Shown: one piece after another, positions 8,794 to 17,240 of the stretch
Position numbering within the stretch: position 1 is the first letter of the stretch
Layout of the letters: each line of letters opens with the position of its first letter
Origin: Mycetocola_A sp015752285
GTDB lineage: Bacteria; Actinomycetota; Actinomycetes; Actinomycetales; Microbacteriaceae
Length of the DNA: 64,000 bases
Direction of reading: 5' to 3'
Assembly (NCBI RefSeq): GCF_015752285.1
Contig: NZ_JADOUY010000005.1
Location: 62,001-126,000, forward strand
Made by a program: the position numbers and the translations under genes
Notes under the pieces: model-generated
What the model saw: only the letters and a program-made list of their open reading frames with translations
What the model was told of the DNA's origin: nothing
Databases searched by the model: none

Positions 8794-8850
8794 TCTTCTC
8801 CTGAATTTGGAATCTTCTCCTGAATTTGGAGTCTCCTCCTGAATTTGGAG
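8779..8850. repeat. 19-bp tandem repeat of the family A right arm (4 units)
   Basis: The word CTCCTGAATTTGGA recurs at 8779, 8798, 8817 and 8836, an exact 19-bp period (last unit CTCCTGAATTTGGAG). The first unit is the right end of palindrome A2, so the array is an iteration of the palindrome arm. A mirror-image array of left arms with the same 19-bp period precedes copy A3 at 60235. Confidence 0.9.
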
Positions 8851-8855
8851 TCGTC

Positions 8856-8897
8856 GGAAGGAGGAAGGAGGAAGGAGGAAGGAGGCAGGAGGCAAGC
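8856..8897. repeat. 7-bp tandem repeat (GGAAGGA)
   Basis: Four perfect GGAAGGA units (8856-8883), one GGCAGGA unit and a degenerate sixth unit follow the 19-bp array. The strand is purely purine over most of its length. It is a simple repeat without a visible role and a likely site of slippage. Confidence 0.85.
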
Positions 8898-8928
8898 AGG
8901 GATCGACGCGGAGCGCGCCGGGACGGCC

Positions 8929-9022
8929 CGCGCAGAAAACGGATGACGGCGCCGCGCAGAAAACGGATGACGGCGCCGCGCAGAAAACGGATGACGGCGC
9001 CCGCAGAAAACGGATGCCGTCC
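8929..9022. repeat. 24-bp tandem repeat overlapping terminator arm (4 units)
   Basis: Units starting CGCGCAGAAAACGGATGACG lie at 8929, 8953 and 8977. A fourth, one base shorter and ending GGATGCCGTCC, starts at 9001. The fourth unit forms the left arm of the hairpin at 9009-9048. Read on the minus strand, each unit is a copy of the terminator's 3' arm plus its T-tract, so the tract TTTTCTGCG is present four times after the MHS transporter gene. Confidence 0.9.
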
Positions 9023-9048
9023 CGCGCGAAAGCAGGACGGCATCCGTT
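9009..9048 (-). terminator. Rho-independent terminator of the MHS transporter gene
   Basis: Perfect 14-bp stem (AACGGATGCCGTCC pairing with GGACGGCATCCGTT) around a 12-nt loop, 18 bp past the stop at 9067. On the minus strand it is followed by TTTTCTG. The stem contains the frequent word GGATGCC and its complement. Confidence 0.85.
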
Positions 9049-9066
9049 CAGTGGGAGCGACAGAAC

Positions 9067-10422
9067 CTAGCGGTTGATGTCGACATCCTTGGTTTCTTTA
9101 CCGATGATCAGCGCGATGAGCGTGATGAGGCCCATCGACGCGAGGTAGACACCGACGAGGACGGGGCTTCCGTCAGCCATCGCCCAGAGCCAGACCGCGA
9201 TGAACGGGGCGACTGCGGCACCGAGGATCGACGACACGTTGTACGAGATACCCGAACCGGTGTAGCGCACGTTGGTCGGGAACAGCTCAGGCAGCAGCGC
9301 ACCCATCGGGCCGAACGTCATGCCCATGAGGCTGAATCCGATGATGAGCCAGGCCATCACACCGATGAAGCCTGCGCCGAGCAGTGGCACCCAGAGCAGA
9401 CCGAACACGATGATGCCCGAGGTGACGATGATGAGTGTCTTGCGACGACCGAACTTGTCAGCCCACGGGCCCGAGAGCAGCGTGAAGATTCCGAAGAACA
9501 CGACACCGGCGATGAGCATCAGCACGAAGGTGCTGTAGCTGTAGCCGAGTCCCGGCTGGGCGCCGTCTTCGGGCTCGATCGGCGCGCGACCATAGCTCAG
9601 AGAGAAGGTCGTCATCAGGTAGAACAGCACGTAGGTGGCGAGCATGAAGAAGGTGCCGAGGATGAGTTCGCGCCAGTTGCTCTTGAACACGAGCTTGAGC
9701 GGGAGCTTGACGACCTTGCCGGCCTTCACCGTGTTGGTGAACGTCTCACTCTCGACAAGCCTGAGGCGCACCCAGAGGCCGACGATGACCATTACGGCCG
9801 AGAACAGGAACGGGATGCGCCAGCCCCAGTCGAGGAACGCGTCGGAGGGACGCGACGGGTCGTCGGACGGCAGCAGGAACGCGATGAGAAGGAACAGGCC
9901 GTTGGCGATGATGAAGCCGATGGGGGCACCGAGCTGGGGGAAGGTTCCGTACCAGGCGCGCTTGCCCTCTGGTGCGTTCTCGGTGGCGACTAGAGCGGCA
10001 CCGCTCCACTCGCCGCCGAGCGCAAAGCCCTGCGCGAGGCGGAGGATCACGAGCAGCAGCGGCGCGAACCAGCCGATGACGAGATAGGTGGGGAGCAGGC
10101 CGATGAGGAATGTGGCGATACCCATCGTGAGCAGCGCGGCGACGAGGGTCGTCTTGCGACCCACCTTGTCGCCGAGGTGGCCGAAGAAGACGGCGCCGAG
10201 CGGGCGGGCAACCATGGCCGCGCCGAAGATGGCGAACGACGACAGCAGCGCCGTTGTCGGGTCCCCGGTGGGGAAGAAGAGGTAGGGGAAGACCAGCACG
10301 GCCGCCGTCGCGTAGACGTAGAAGTCATAGAACTCGATGGTCGTCCCGATGAGGGAGGCGAGAATGACCCGTGACTTCGGGTTGGCCGGGACCGTGGGGG
10401 TGGTGGTGGCTGAGAGTGACAT
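9067..10422 (-). CDS. MFS transporter, metabolite:H+ symporter (MHS) family
   Basis: Inner-membrane proton-coupled transporter of 451 residues with twelve predicted membrane spans. MHS-family features are the N-terminal SLIGTTIEFYDFYVYATAA, the loop GHLGDKVGRKT after span 2, and LAQGFALGGEWSGAAL in span 4 with the following TENAPEGKRAWYG. The substrate cannot be read from sequence; ProP, ShiA and dicarboxylate carriers share these motifs. The ATG at 10422 was preferred because it starts 14 residues before the first span. It is followed by a strong terminator at 9009-9048 and stands alone. Confidence 0.88.
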   Translation of the reverse strand: MSLSATTTPTVPANPKSRVILASLIGTTIEFYDFYVYATAAVLVFPYLFFPTGDPTTALLSSFAIFGAAMVARPLGAVFFGHLGDKVGRKTTLVAALLTMGIATFLIGLLPTYLVIGWFAPLLLVILRLAQGFALGGEWSGAALVATENAPEGKRAWYGTFPQLGAPIGFIIANGLFLLIAFLLPSDDPSRPSDAFLDWGWRIPFLFSAVMVIVGLWVRLRLVESETFTNTVKAGKVVKLPLKLVFKSNWRELILGTFFMLATYVLFYLMTTFSLSYGRAPIEPEDGAQPGLGYSYSTFVLMLIAGVVFFGIFTLLSGPWADKFGRRKTLIIVTSGIIVFGLLWVPLLGAGFIGVMAWLIIGFSLMGMTFGPMGALLPELFPTNVRYTGSGISYNVSSILGAAVAPFIAVWLWAMADGSPVLVGVYLASMGLITLIALIIGKETKDVDINR

Positions 10423-10574
10423 GGCGCTTTCTGGATGAACAAACCGAGAACACCGTCGGAGGCCGCTGGCCGGTCGCGTCTGCCACCCCGAAGGCGAGAA
10501 AAATGTGTGTGCCCGCTTGTGACGGACCAACACACCTTACGCCGGATTCACAGCTCAGCGAAAAACGGCGCGGA

Positions 10575-11045
10575 TCAGCCGCGCAGGTCCCTCAGCACCA
10601 CAGCGGTCGCCACGGCTGCTTCAGCGGCTTCGCGTCCCTTGTCTTCCTTTGATCCGGGGAGCCCTGCACGGTCGAGTCCCTGCTGTTCGTCGTCGAGTGT
10701 CAGTACCCCGAAACCCACCGGTTTGCCGGTTTGGATCGTGACGTGCGTGAGGCCGGAGGTCGCGGCATCCGACACGTACTCGAAGTGGGGCGTGCCACCG
10801 CGGATGATGACGCCGAGTGCGACGACGGCGTCTGCGCCGGCTTCGAGGGCCGCCTTCGCCGCAACCGGGAGCTCGAAGCTGCCTGGCACGCGCACGAGCC
10901 GGTGGGATGCCCCCGATTCGTTCAGTGCGCTGGTGGCCCCGGCGATCAGCCCGTTCGTGATCTCGTCATGCCAGGTTCCGGCGATGACGACGATGTCGAG
11001 GCCGGTGCCGTCGACGCGAATGTTCGGTGAACCCTGACCGCTCAT
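10575..11045 (-). CDS. ribH: 6,7-dimethyl-8-ribityllumazine synthase
   Basis: Penultimate step of riboflavin synthesis: condenses 5-amino-6-ribitylaminouracil with 3,4-dihydroxy-2-butanone 4-phosphate. It has 156 residues, the normal length of a subunit of the icosahedral or pentameric enzyme. Typical segments are WHDEITNGLIAGA, RVPGSFELPVAA, ALGVIIRGGTPHFEYV and FGVLTLDDEQQ. The start overlaps the ribBA stop by 4 bp (ATGA), showing translational coupling. It is the last gene of the riboswitch-controlled rib operon. Confidence 0.97.
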   Translation of the reverse strand: MSGQGSPNIRVDGTGLDIVVIAGTWHDEITNGLIAGATSALNESGASHRLVRVPGSFELPVAAKAALEAGADAVVALGVIIRGGTPHFEYVSDAATSGLTHVTIQTGKPVGFGVLTLDDEQQGLDRAGLPGSKEDKGREAAEAAVATAVVLRDLRG

Positions 11046-12337
11046 GATGTAGCCCTGCTTTCCTGGCCTGCGGCCGTAATTGCTGTTGCGGTGAACTCGT
11101 GACCCATCCGGTCACGTTTGGTTTCGAGGTACGACTCGTTGAACGCCCCGACGCCGACGACGAGGGGCACGCGTTCGCGCACGCTCACGCCGTACTCCTC
11201 GAGCTGGCGGACCTTTTCCAGGTTGTTCGTGAGCAGGCGGATGCTGGTGAGCCCGAGATCCTGCAGGATACCGGTCGCCGCGAGGTAGTTGCGTGCGTCG
11301 GCGGGGAGGCCGAGCGCCAGGTTGGCGTCGAGGGTGTCGAGGCCCTCGTCCTGCAACCGGTACGCCCGGAGCTTGTTGATCAGGCCGATGCCCCGTCCCT
11401 CGTGTCCGCGGAGGTAGATCACGACGCCGCCGTGGCGTTGCACGGCGACGAGCGCGGCGTTGAGTTGCGGCCCGCATTCGCACTTGAGCGAGCCGAATGC
11501 CTCACCGGTGAGGCATTCCGAGTGGACGCGGACGACGGCATCCGACCCGTGGATGTCTCCGGCGATGATGGCGACGTGGTCAGCACCGGTGTTGCGGTCG
11601 CGGTACGCGCGCACGGTGAACGTGCCGTGCGTCGTGGGAATGTTCGTCTCCACTTCGAATACGACGGGGGAGGACTGCGCGATGTCGTCGACGGTCCCGC
11701 GCTTCCCTGAACAGGCCTTCGACGCTTCGGGGTGTTCGTTGATGTACGCGATGAGCGCCGCGATGGTGATCACGGGGAGGCCGTCGCGCTCACCCAGGGA
11801 GATAAGCCCCGGCAACCGCATCATGTCACCGCTGTCGTCCACGACCTCGCAGATCGCCCCGACCGGGTTCAGCCCGGCCAGTTTCATGAGGTCGACGGCT
11901 GCTTCGGTGTGACCGGGGCGCTGCCGGACGCCCCCGTCGACCGCGCGGAGGGGAACGATGTGGCCCGGGCGGATGAGCTGGGACGGCACGGCCCCTGCCG
12001 CTCCGAGCGTCCGCAGGGTGTGCGCGCGATCGGCCGCACTGATACCGGTCGTGATGCGATCGGCGGCGTCGACGGTGATCGTATAGGCGGTGTGACGCAG
12101 ATCCTGGCTGTCGCTCACCATGATGGGCAGTTCGAGCCGGTCGGCGATTTCGTTCGTCATCGGCGCGCAGATGTACCCGCTGGTGTTGCGCACGGTCCAG
12201 GCGATCCAGTCGCGTGTGGCGAGTTCGGCCGACAGGATGACGTCGCCTTCGTTTTCGCGACCTTCATCGTCGGCGACGAGCACCGGTTTACCCTGTCGCA
12301 GCGCATCGAGCGCCTCGGGAATCGTGGCGAGGCTCAT
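11042..12337 (-). CDS. ribBA: Bifunctional 3,4-DHBP synthase / GTP cyclohydrolase II
   Basis: Supplies both precursors of riboflavin, 431 residues. The N-terminal half is dihydroxybutanone-phosphate synthase (VADDEGRENEGDVI acidic metal site, and RPGHIVPLRA). The C-terminal half is GTP cyclohydrolase II with the zinc-binding segment VHSECLTGEAFGSLKCECGPQL spread over three Cys, then YLRGHEGRGIGL. ATG 12337 begins inside the last codons of the riboflavin synthase gene (4-bp overlap). An open frame continues upstream but runs antisense-like through ribE and has no family match. Confidence 0.96.
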   Translation of the reverse strand: MSLATIPEALDALRQGKPVLVADDEGRENEGDVILSAELATRDWIAWTVRNTSGYICAPMTNEIADRLELPIMVSDSQDLRHTAYTITVDAADRITTGISAADRAHTLRTLGAAGAVPSQLIRPGHIVPLRAVDGGVRQRPGHTEAAVDLMKLAGLNPVGAICEVVDDSGDMMRLPGLISLGERDGLPVITIAALIAYINEHPEASKACSGKRGTVDDIAQSSPVVFEVETNIPTTHGTFTVRAYRDRNTGADHVAIIAGDIHGSDAVVRVHSECLTGEAFGSLKCECGPQLNAALVAVQRHGGVVIYLRGHEGRGIGLINKLRAYRLQDEGLDTLDANLALGLPADARNYLAATGILQDLGLTSIRLLTNNLEKVRQLEEYGVSVRERVPLVVGVGAFNESYLETKRDRMGHEFTATAITAAGQESRATS

Positions 12338-12990
12338 GAGTCGCTCCTTCCTGCACCGGATGCCGCCGGCGTCCGGTCCTGCGCTGACCGTACCGCGAAC
12401 ATCCGTTCGACGTGCCTGGCCAGGATGTCGGTTTCGATGTTGACGCGGTCGCCGACGGTCTTCTGGCCGAGGGTCGTCGCCGCGAGGGTTTCGGGGATGA
12501 GGGACACGTCGAACCACTGTTGTGGCTCGTCTGCTGGCGAGACGGCGCTGACCGTGAGTGAGATCCCGTCGACTGCGATCGAGCCCTTGTCTGTCACGAG
12601 GGCGGCGAGGGCGGGTGCGAGGCTGAAACGCACGACCCGCCAGGCGCTGCCGTCGGAGAGAGCGAGGATCTCGGCGGTCCCGTCGATGTGGCCCTGGACG
12701 ATGTGTCCGCCGAGGCGGTCGCCGACCTCGGCTGCGCGTTCGAGATTCACCCGACGACCGGGGGCGACGTCGTCGAGCGTCGACATCGCCAGGGTCTGCG
12801 CCATGACGTCGACCGTGAAGGAGTCGGCGGTCTGATCCACCACCGTGAGGCACACGCCCGAGACCGAGATCGAATCGCCATGACGGGCCCCGGTGACGGC
12901 GAGAGGTCCGCGAACGGTGATCCTGGCGGCGTCCGCTGCGCGGTCGACGCGCGTGATCTCGCCGATCTCTTCGATGATTCCTGTGAACAT
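12334..12990 (-). CDS. ribE: Riboflavin synthase alpha chain
   Basis: Dismutates two molecules of dimethyl-ribityllumazine to riboflavin and the ribitylaminouracil. It has 218 residues made of two lumazine-binding barrels: the first starts MFTGIIEEIG, with SISVSGVCLTV and the active-site GHIVQGHIDG; the second has SIAVDGISLTV. The stop of ribD is 2 bp upstream of this start, and ribBA overlaps its end by 4 bp. The name ribC is also used for this gene in some Gram-positives. Confidence 0.96.
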   Translation of the reverse strand: MFTGIIEEIGEITRVDRAADAARITVRGPLAVTGARHGDSISVSGVCLTVVDQTADSFTVDVMAQTLAMSTLDDVAPGRRVNLERAAEVGDRLGGHIVQGHIDGTAEILALSDGSAWRVVRFSLAPALAALVTDKGSIAVDGISLTVSAVSPADEPQQWFDVSLIPETLAATTLGQKTVGDRVNIETDILARHVERMFAVRSAQDRTPAASGAGRSDS

Positions 12991-12991
12991 G

Positions 12992-14053
12992 TCAGGCGTG
13001 TCCTTTCGGGTGGGCGACGATCAGCAGATCGTCACCCAGGGTGTGGACGTCGTCGACGGTGAGCCGCCGCGCGTCGGAGATCGAGCCGACGCCGATGTCG
13101 GTGAGAGCGGTGTGCGGGCCGCCGAGCAGCACGGGCGCGATGTAGACGAGGTATTCGTCCACGAGACCGGCGGTGAGGAACGAGCTGATCAGGGCCGGCC
13201 CGCCCTCGAGGAACAGCGAGCGGATGCCCAGGGCGTGGAGGCCGACAAGGTCGGCCGCCAGGTCGTCGCCAGGGAGGTGCACGAGGGCATGCGGGTGGTG
13301 CCGGACAGCAGCGGAATCTGGAATCTCACGGTGGCCGAACACGACCGGAACCGGTTGGGTCGGGTACAGCTCTCCGGATGACGTGCGGGCGGTGAGCGAG
13401 GGGTCGTCGCTCAGGAGCGTTCCGGTTCCGACCCCGATGGCATCCGCAGCAGCCCGCCTGGCGTGGACGTCGGCCCGGGCGTCAGGGCCGGTCACCCACT
13501 GGCTGGTTCCGTCGGCTGCGGCCGCCCGGCCGTCGAGGCTCTGCGCCCACTTCGCCGTCACGATCGGGCGGCCGAGTCTGGCGGTTGTGAGCCAGTCGCC
13601 GAGGAGCGCCTCACCCTCGGAGCGGAGCACGCCGGAGGAAACGTCTACCCCGGCGGAGCGAAGCCGGTCGGCACCTCCTCGGGAACGCTGGCCGGGATCG
13701 TCGACGGAGTAGACCACCCGCGAGACACCAGCGTCGAGAAGTGCCTGGGCGCACGGCCCGGTCCTGCCGGTGTGGTTGCACGGTTCCAGCGTGACGACCG
13801 CCGTCGACCCGGCCGCAGCGCCTGGCCCGAGCTGCGACAGGGCATCGGTCTCGGCGTGCGCGGTTCCGGCTCCACGGTGCCAGCCCTCGGCGAGCACGGT
13901 GCCGTCTGCTGCGAGGATCACGCAACCGACCTGCGGGTTGACGCCTCTGGCTGGGCCCCGGCGGGCCAGCTCGAGACCGCGGCGCATGGCGTCGACGATC
14001 ACGTCGGCATGCAGGGCGACTGCCCGTGCCTCGTTCGTCTCGCTCGCACCCAT
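12992..14053 (-). CDS. ribD: Bifunctional pyrimidine deaminase / reductase in riboflavin synthesis
   Basis: Second and third steps after GTP cyclohydrolase II, 353 residues. The N-terminal deaminase domain has the zinc motif HAETDAL and, further on, TLEPCNHTGRTGPCAQAL. The C-terminal reductase domain begins around AKWAQSLDGRAAA and contains FLEGGPALISSFL. ATG 14053 is used; it is the first start after the FMN riboswitch, leaving a leader of about 100 nt. It is the first gene of the operon ribD-ribE-ribBA-ribH. Confidence 0.96.
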   Translation of the reverse strand: MGASETNEARAVALHADVIVDAMRRGLELARRGPARGVNPQVGCVILAADGTVLAEGWHRGAGTAHAETDALSQLGPGAAAGSTAVVTLEPCNHTGRTGPCAQALLDAGVSRVVYSVDDPGQRSRGGADRLRSAGVDVSSGVLRSEGEALLGDWLTTARLGRPIVTAKWAQSLDGRAAAADGTSQWVTGPDARADVHARRAAADAIGVGTGTLLSDDPSLTARTSSGELYPTQPVPVVFGHREIPDSAAVRHHPHALVHLPGDDLAADLVGLHALGIRSLFLEGGPALISSFLTAGLVDEYLVYIAPVLLGGPHTALTDIGVGSISDARRLTVDDVHTLGDDLLIVAHPKGHA

Positions 14054-14156
14054 CGGATCTCTTCTCGTCGTGGAACGAGCTCCGGGGTATCGCGGCGGCG
14101 CGTGCACCGTCGACGACCGCGCGACAGGCATCCGAGAATGCTGTCACACGCGTGCT

Positions 14157-14310
14157 GCCTCCCATCCGGACTCGAGCTGCCTGGCTTTTCGCCATGCAAC
14201 CCATAACCGTCGGTACCGGAATTACACCGGTTCAATCGTGGGCATTGCTGCACACGACTCGCGGACTGTTACCGCCGGTTCGGACTCTCACCGACCCCGG
14301 AGCACGTTTC
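14157..14310 (-). promoter_or_regulatory. FMN riboswitch (RFN element)
   Basis: Read on the minus strand, the conserved blocks of the FMN aptamer appear in order: GTGCTCCGGGGTCGGTG, GAGTCCGAACCGGCGGT, AACAGTCCGCGA, GAACCGGTGTAATTCCGGT, and GAGTCCGGATGGGAGGCAG. The outer strands (5' ACGTGCTCC side and the 3' GGATGGGAGGCA side) form the P1 region. It sits about 100 nt before ribD and is expected to shut down the rib operon when FMN is abundant. The space up to 14387 on the far side holds the promoter region; no gene is visible in 14054-14387. Confidence 0.95.
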
Positions 14311-14387
14311 GTGATCTCTATCGTAGGCTCAACGCGTCGAGGCGTGCAGTATTCCGGCGATTTGTGACGTGCAGGCCAGGTGGTGCG

Positions 14388-15362
14388 TCAGGATGCGGCG
14401 AGGATCTTGCGGGCCGTACCCGAATCGACGATGAGGTCGGTGACCAGCCCGGCGGCGAGTGCCCCGCGAAGACTTTGCAGCTTGCTCTCACCGGACACGA
14501 CGCACGCCCGGCGGGCGATCCCGCGCAGGACGTCGAGGCCAGGACCGCTCGACCGCTCGTTGAGAGGGATCTCATCGGTCGATCCGTCTTCGCGATAGAA
14601 CACGGTGGCGATGTCGCCGACGGCTCCGGTCGAGCGCAGCTGCGCGAAGTCATCGTCGTCGAGGTAACCGCCGATGTACACGTGGCTCGGCACGCCGGCG
14701 AACGGCGACCCCAGCCCGAACACGATGACGTCGAGGGTCTTCTGCATCTCGACCACACGACTGATGCTGCGCTCTCGCCACAGCGCCGCTTTCGTCGCTG
14801 GGTCGTCGAAGACCGCAGGTACCGGAAACTGCTGCACCGTAGCGCTGAACGCGGAGCCGAATCGCTGCAGGATCTCGCTCGCATAGAGGATGCCCGTTGT
14901 GCGCGGGTTTGCTGCGCCGTTGAGCTGCACGATGGTCGAGTTGTGGGTGGCCTTCGACAGGAGGTGGCGGGAGAGTGCGCTCATCGTCGAGCCCCACGCG
15001 ACGCCCATCGACATGTTCGAGTCGAAGAACCCTCCGAGAATTCGTGCAGCAGACAGGGCGACCCGGTCGAGTCTCTCGACATCGCTCGTGTGGTCCGGCA
15101 CAGGAACCACATGAGCGGTCACTCCGAACGCGGCGCGGATGTCGCCCTCGAGCTGGCGTGGCATGTCGAGTGGGGAGCGCACCTGGATCTCCACCAGACC
15201 GGTTTCGCGGGCGTGGCCGAGGAGCCGCGAGACCGAGGAACGCGATGTGTGCAGTTCGTGCGCGATGGCATCCATCGTCAGATCCTGCAGGTAGTAGAGC
15301 TGGGCTGCCGTGAGGGCGTCCCGGGTCTTCGGGCTGATCTGTGCGGCTTTGGACGGGTTCAT
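14388..15362 (-). CDS. SorC/DeoR-type sugar-binding transcriptional regulator
   Basis: 324 residues. An N-terminal winged/sigma-like helix-turn-helix is visible at YLQDLTMDAIAHELHTSRSS followed by VSRLLGHARETGLVEIQV. The rest is the sugar-phosphate-binding SorC domain (GVAWGSTMSAL phosphate loop, VFGLGSPF, GDIATVFY, VSGESKLQSLRGALAAGL). ATG 15362 is preceded by AAGGAG, six bases before it. It is divergent from glpD, and dyads that could be its operator lie between the two genes. Control of glycerol-3-phosphate metabolism is inferred from this position. Confidence 0.87.
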   Translation of the reverse strand: MNPSKAAQISPKTRDALTAAQLYYLQDLTMDAIAHELHTSRSSVSRLLGHARETGLVEIQVRSPLDMPRQLEGDIRAAFGVTAHVVPVPDHTSDVERLDRVALSAARILGGFFDSNMSMGVAWGSTMSALSRHLLSKATHNSTIVQLNGAANPRTTGILYASEILQRFGSAFSATVQQFPVPAVFDDPATKAALWRERSISRVVEMQKTLDVIVFGLGSPFAGVPSHVYIGGYLDDDDFAQLRSTGAVGDIATVFYREDGSTDEIPLNERSSGPGLDVLRGIARRACVVSGESKLQSLRGALAAGLVTDLIVDSGTARKILAAS

Positions 15363-15372
15363 CGCGACTCCT

Positions 15373-15407
15373 TGCACGTTTGTGCATCGGGTTTGCACGT
15401 TGGTGAA
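15373..15407. promoter_or_regulatory. Candidate operator of the SorC-type regulator
   Basis: TGCAC-GTTT-GTGCA (15373-15386) is a perfect inverted repeat with a 4-nt spacer. A second, imperfect copy TGCAC-GTTG-GTGAA follows at 15394-15407. The centres are 21 bp apart, two helical turns. The pair lies 10 bp upstream of the regulator start and about 95 bp before glpD, so it could serve both autoregulation and glp control. Confidence 0.5.
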
Positions 15408-15500
15408 TATACCCCAAGGATCGAAGAACACGAGAACATCAGGCGAACGGATGCCGGGACCAGGTCCCGCAGCAGGCGTCGCCAGTCAGGAGCACGGGCA

Positions 15501-17240
15501 ATGCAGCAGAACGCACCGCAGTCAGGAAACCGTCGGGCAGCCGTCGAGAACCTCACGAGCAATCCCAGCGCCCGAGTCCTCGTCATCGGCGGCGGCATCA
15601 ACGGGCTCGCCGTCTTCCGCGACCTGGCGTTGCAGGGTGTCGACGTGGCACTCGTGGAGCGCGGCGACTACTGCTCGGGTGCTTCGGCTGCTTCGAGCCA
15701 CATGATCCACGGCGGCATCCGCTATCTCGAGAACGGTGAGTTCCGGCTGGTCAAGGAGTCCGTCACCGAGCGCAACGGCCTGCTCAAGATCGCGCCGCAC
15801 TACGTGAAGCCGCTCGAGACCACCGTTCCGATCTTCTCCACCTTCTCAGGCATTGTGTCTGCCCCGCTCCGTTTCCTGACCCACAAGTCCGGCAAGCCGC
15901 AGGAGCGCGGCGCCCTTCTCATCAAGGTCGGACTCGTGCTCTACGACTCCTTCTCGCGAGACGGCGGTTCGGTTCCCCGTCACCGCTTCTTCGGTCGCAA
16001 GAAGGCGCTCGCCGCCCTGCCGCAGCTCAACAGCGACCTCAAGTACACGGCCACCTACTTCGACGCCTCCGTCCACGACCCTGAGCGGCTCGCCCTCGAC
16101 GTGCTCCGTGACGGACTCGACGCCGGCCCGCACGCCCGTGCGGCGAACTACGTCGAGGCGGTCGGCTTCGACGACGGCGGCGTCCGGCTGCACGACCGTG
16201 AGACCGGTGAGGAGTTCGCCTTCGCTGCCGACGTGGTGATCAATGCGTCAGGGCCGTGGACCGACCTCACCAACAGCGCGCTCGGGCAGTCGAGCGCACT
16301 CATGGGTGGGACCAAGGGATCGCACATCGTTCTCGACAACGCCGACCTCCTCGCCGCGACCGGCGGCCGCGAGATCTTCTTCGAGCACGAGGACGGCCGG
16401 ATCGTGCTGATCTACCCGCTCAAGGGCAAGGTCATGGTCGGCACAACAGACATCGACGCCGACCCGGCCGAGCCGGCGATCTGCACCGAAGACGAGGTCG
16501 ACTACTTCTTCGACCTGGTCAAGCACGTGTTCCCCACCGTGCAGGTCGACCGCGCCGACATCGTCTACCGCTTCAGCGGCATCCGCCCCCTGCCGGGGCA
16601 CGGCGACCTGGAACCCGGTTTCGTGTCGCGTGACTACCGCATCGTGCCCACCCCGCTCGGGTCAGGCACCATGCTCAGCCTGGTCGGCGGCAAATGGACG
16701 ACGTTCAGGGCGCTCGCCGAGCACCTCTCGACCGAAGCACTCGAACTCCTGGGCCTCCCGCGCACGGTGCCCACCGTCGGACTTCCGATCGGTGGAGGCG
16801 CCGGGTACCCGTCGACGGATGCCGCACTCCAGGTGTGGCTGACCGACAACTCCCGTGAGGTGGGCATGGCCAGGGCGCTGCAGCTGCTCGAGCGTTACGG
16901 AACGCGTGCGACGGGGATCATCGAGGAGCTCGCGGAGGCCGGCGATACCCGGCTCCGGAACGCGCCGGACTACAGTGCGCAGGAGATCGTGCGGATCGTG
17001 CGCACCGAGAACGTCGTGCACCTGCTCGACCTGCTCCAGCGCCGGACGAGCATCGCGTTCACCGGGGGAGCGTCGAGCGCACTCCTCGACGAGCTCGCCG
17101 GCATCCTCTCCGATGCACTCGGCTGGTCGGCCGAACGCGCCGCGGACGAGGTGGCGACGACCGCCCACATTCTCTCCACCGTGCACGGCGTGCAGCTCGA
17201 ACAGCCCGCCATGGGTGCTGCGGGCCGAAACAGGGAGTGA
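15501..17240 (+). CDS. glpD: Aerobic glycerol-3-phosphate dehydrogenase
   Basis: FAD-dependent membrane-associated enzyme that oxidises glycerol 3-phosphate to dihydroxyacetone phosphate and feeds the quinone pool; 579 residues, the usual length. The N-terminal dinucleotide fold reads VLVIGGGINGLAVFRDLALQ, followed by SHMIHGGIRYLENGEF and INASGPWTD. Later IRPLPG and SLVGGKWTTFR are family signatures. ATG 15501 follows AGGAG at 15488-15492; the frame is open much further upstream, across the regulator gene on the other strand, but without family similarity. First gene of glpD-glpF-glpK. Confidence 0.95.
   Translation: MQQNAPQSGNRRAAVENLTSNPSARVLVIGGGINGLAVFRDLALQGVDVALVERGDYCSGASAASSHMIHGGIRYLENGEFRLVKESVTERNGLLKIAPHYVKPLETTVPIFSTFSGIVSAPLRFLTHKSGKPQERGALLIKVGLVLYDSFSRDGGSVPRHRFFGRKKALAALPQLNSDLKYTATYFDASVHDPERLALDVLRDGLDAGPHARAANYVEAVGFDDGGVRLHDRETGEEFAFAADVVINASGPWTDLTNSALGQSSALMGGTKGSHIVLDNADLLAATGGREIFFEHEDGRIVLIYPLKGKVMVGTTDIDADPAEPAICTEDEVDYFFDLVKHVFPTVQVDRADIVYRFSGIRPLPGHGDLEPGFVSRDYRIVPTPLGSGTMLSLVGGKWTTFRALAEHLSTEALELLGLPRTVPTVGLPIGGGAGYPSTDAALQVWLTDNSREVGMARALQLLERYGTRATGIIEELAEAGDTRLRNAPDYSAQEIVRIVRTENVVHLLDLLQRRTSIAFTGGASSALLDELAGILSDALGWSAERAADEVATTAHILSTVHGVQLEQPAMGAAGRNRE

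Noticed and set aside
7738..8823. Plus-strand open frame of 361 codons opposite the first nuclease-like gene
   Set aside because: It has no recognisable domain and its ends are repeat DNA; the minus-strand frame carries the DUF559-type motifs.
8611..8895. Open frame extending the nuclease-like protein through the repeats (LQIQEE, SKFRRR segments)
   Set aside because: These residues are translations of palindrome A2 and the 19-bp array; the conserved protein starts at 8610.
13770..15500. A 577-codon open extension upstream of glpD
   Set aside because: It runs through ribD, the riboswitch and the regulator gene on the other strand and shows no family similarity; glpD has a good start with AGGAG at 15501.
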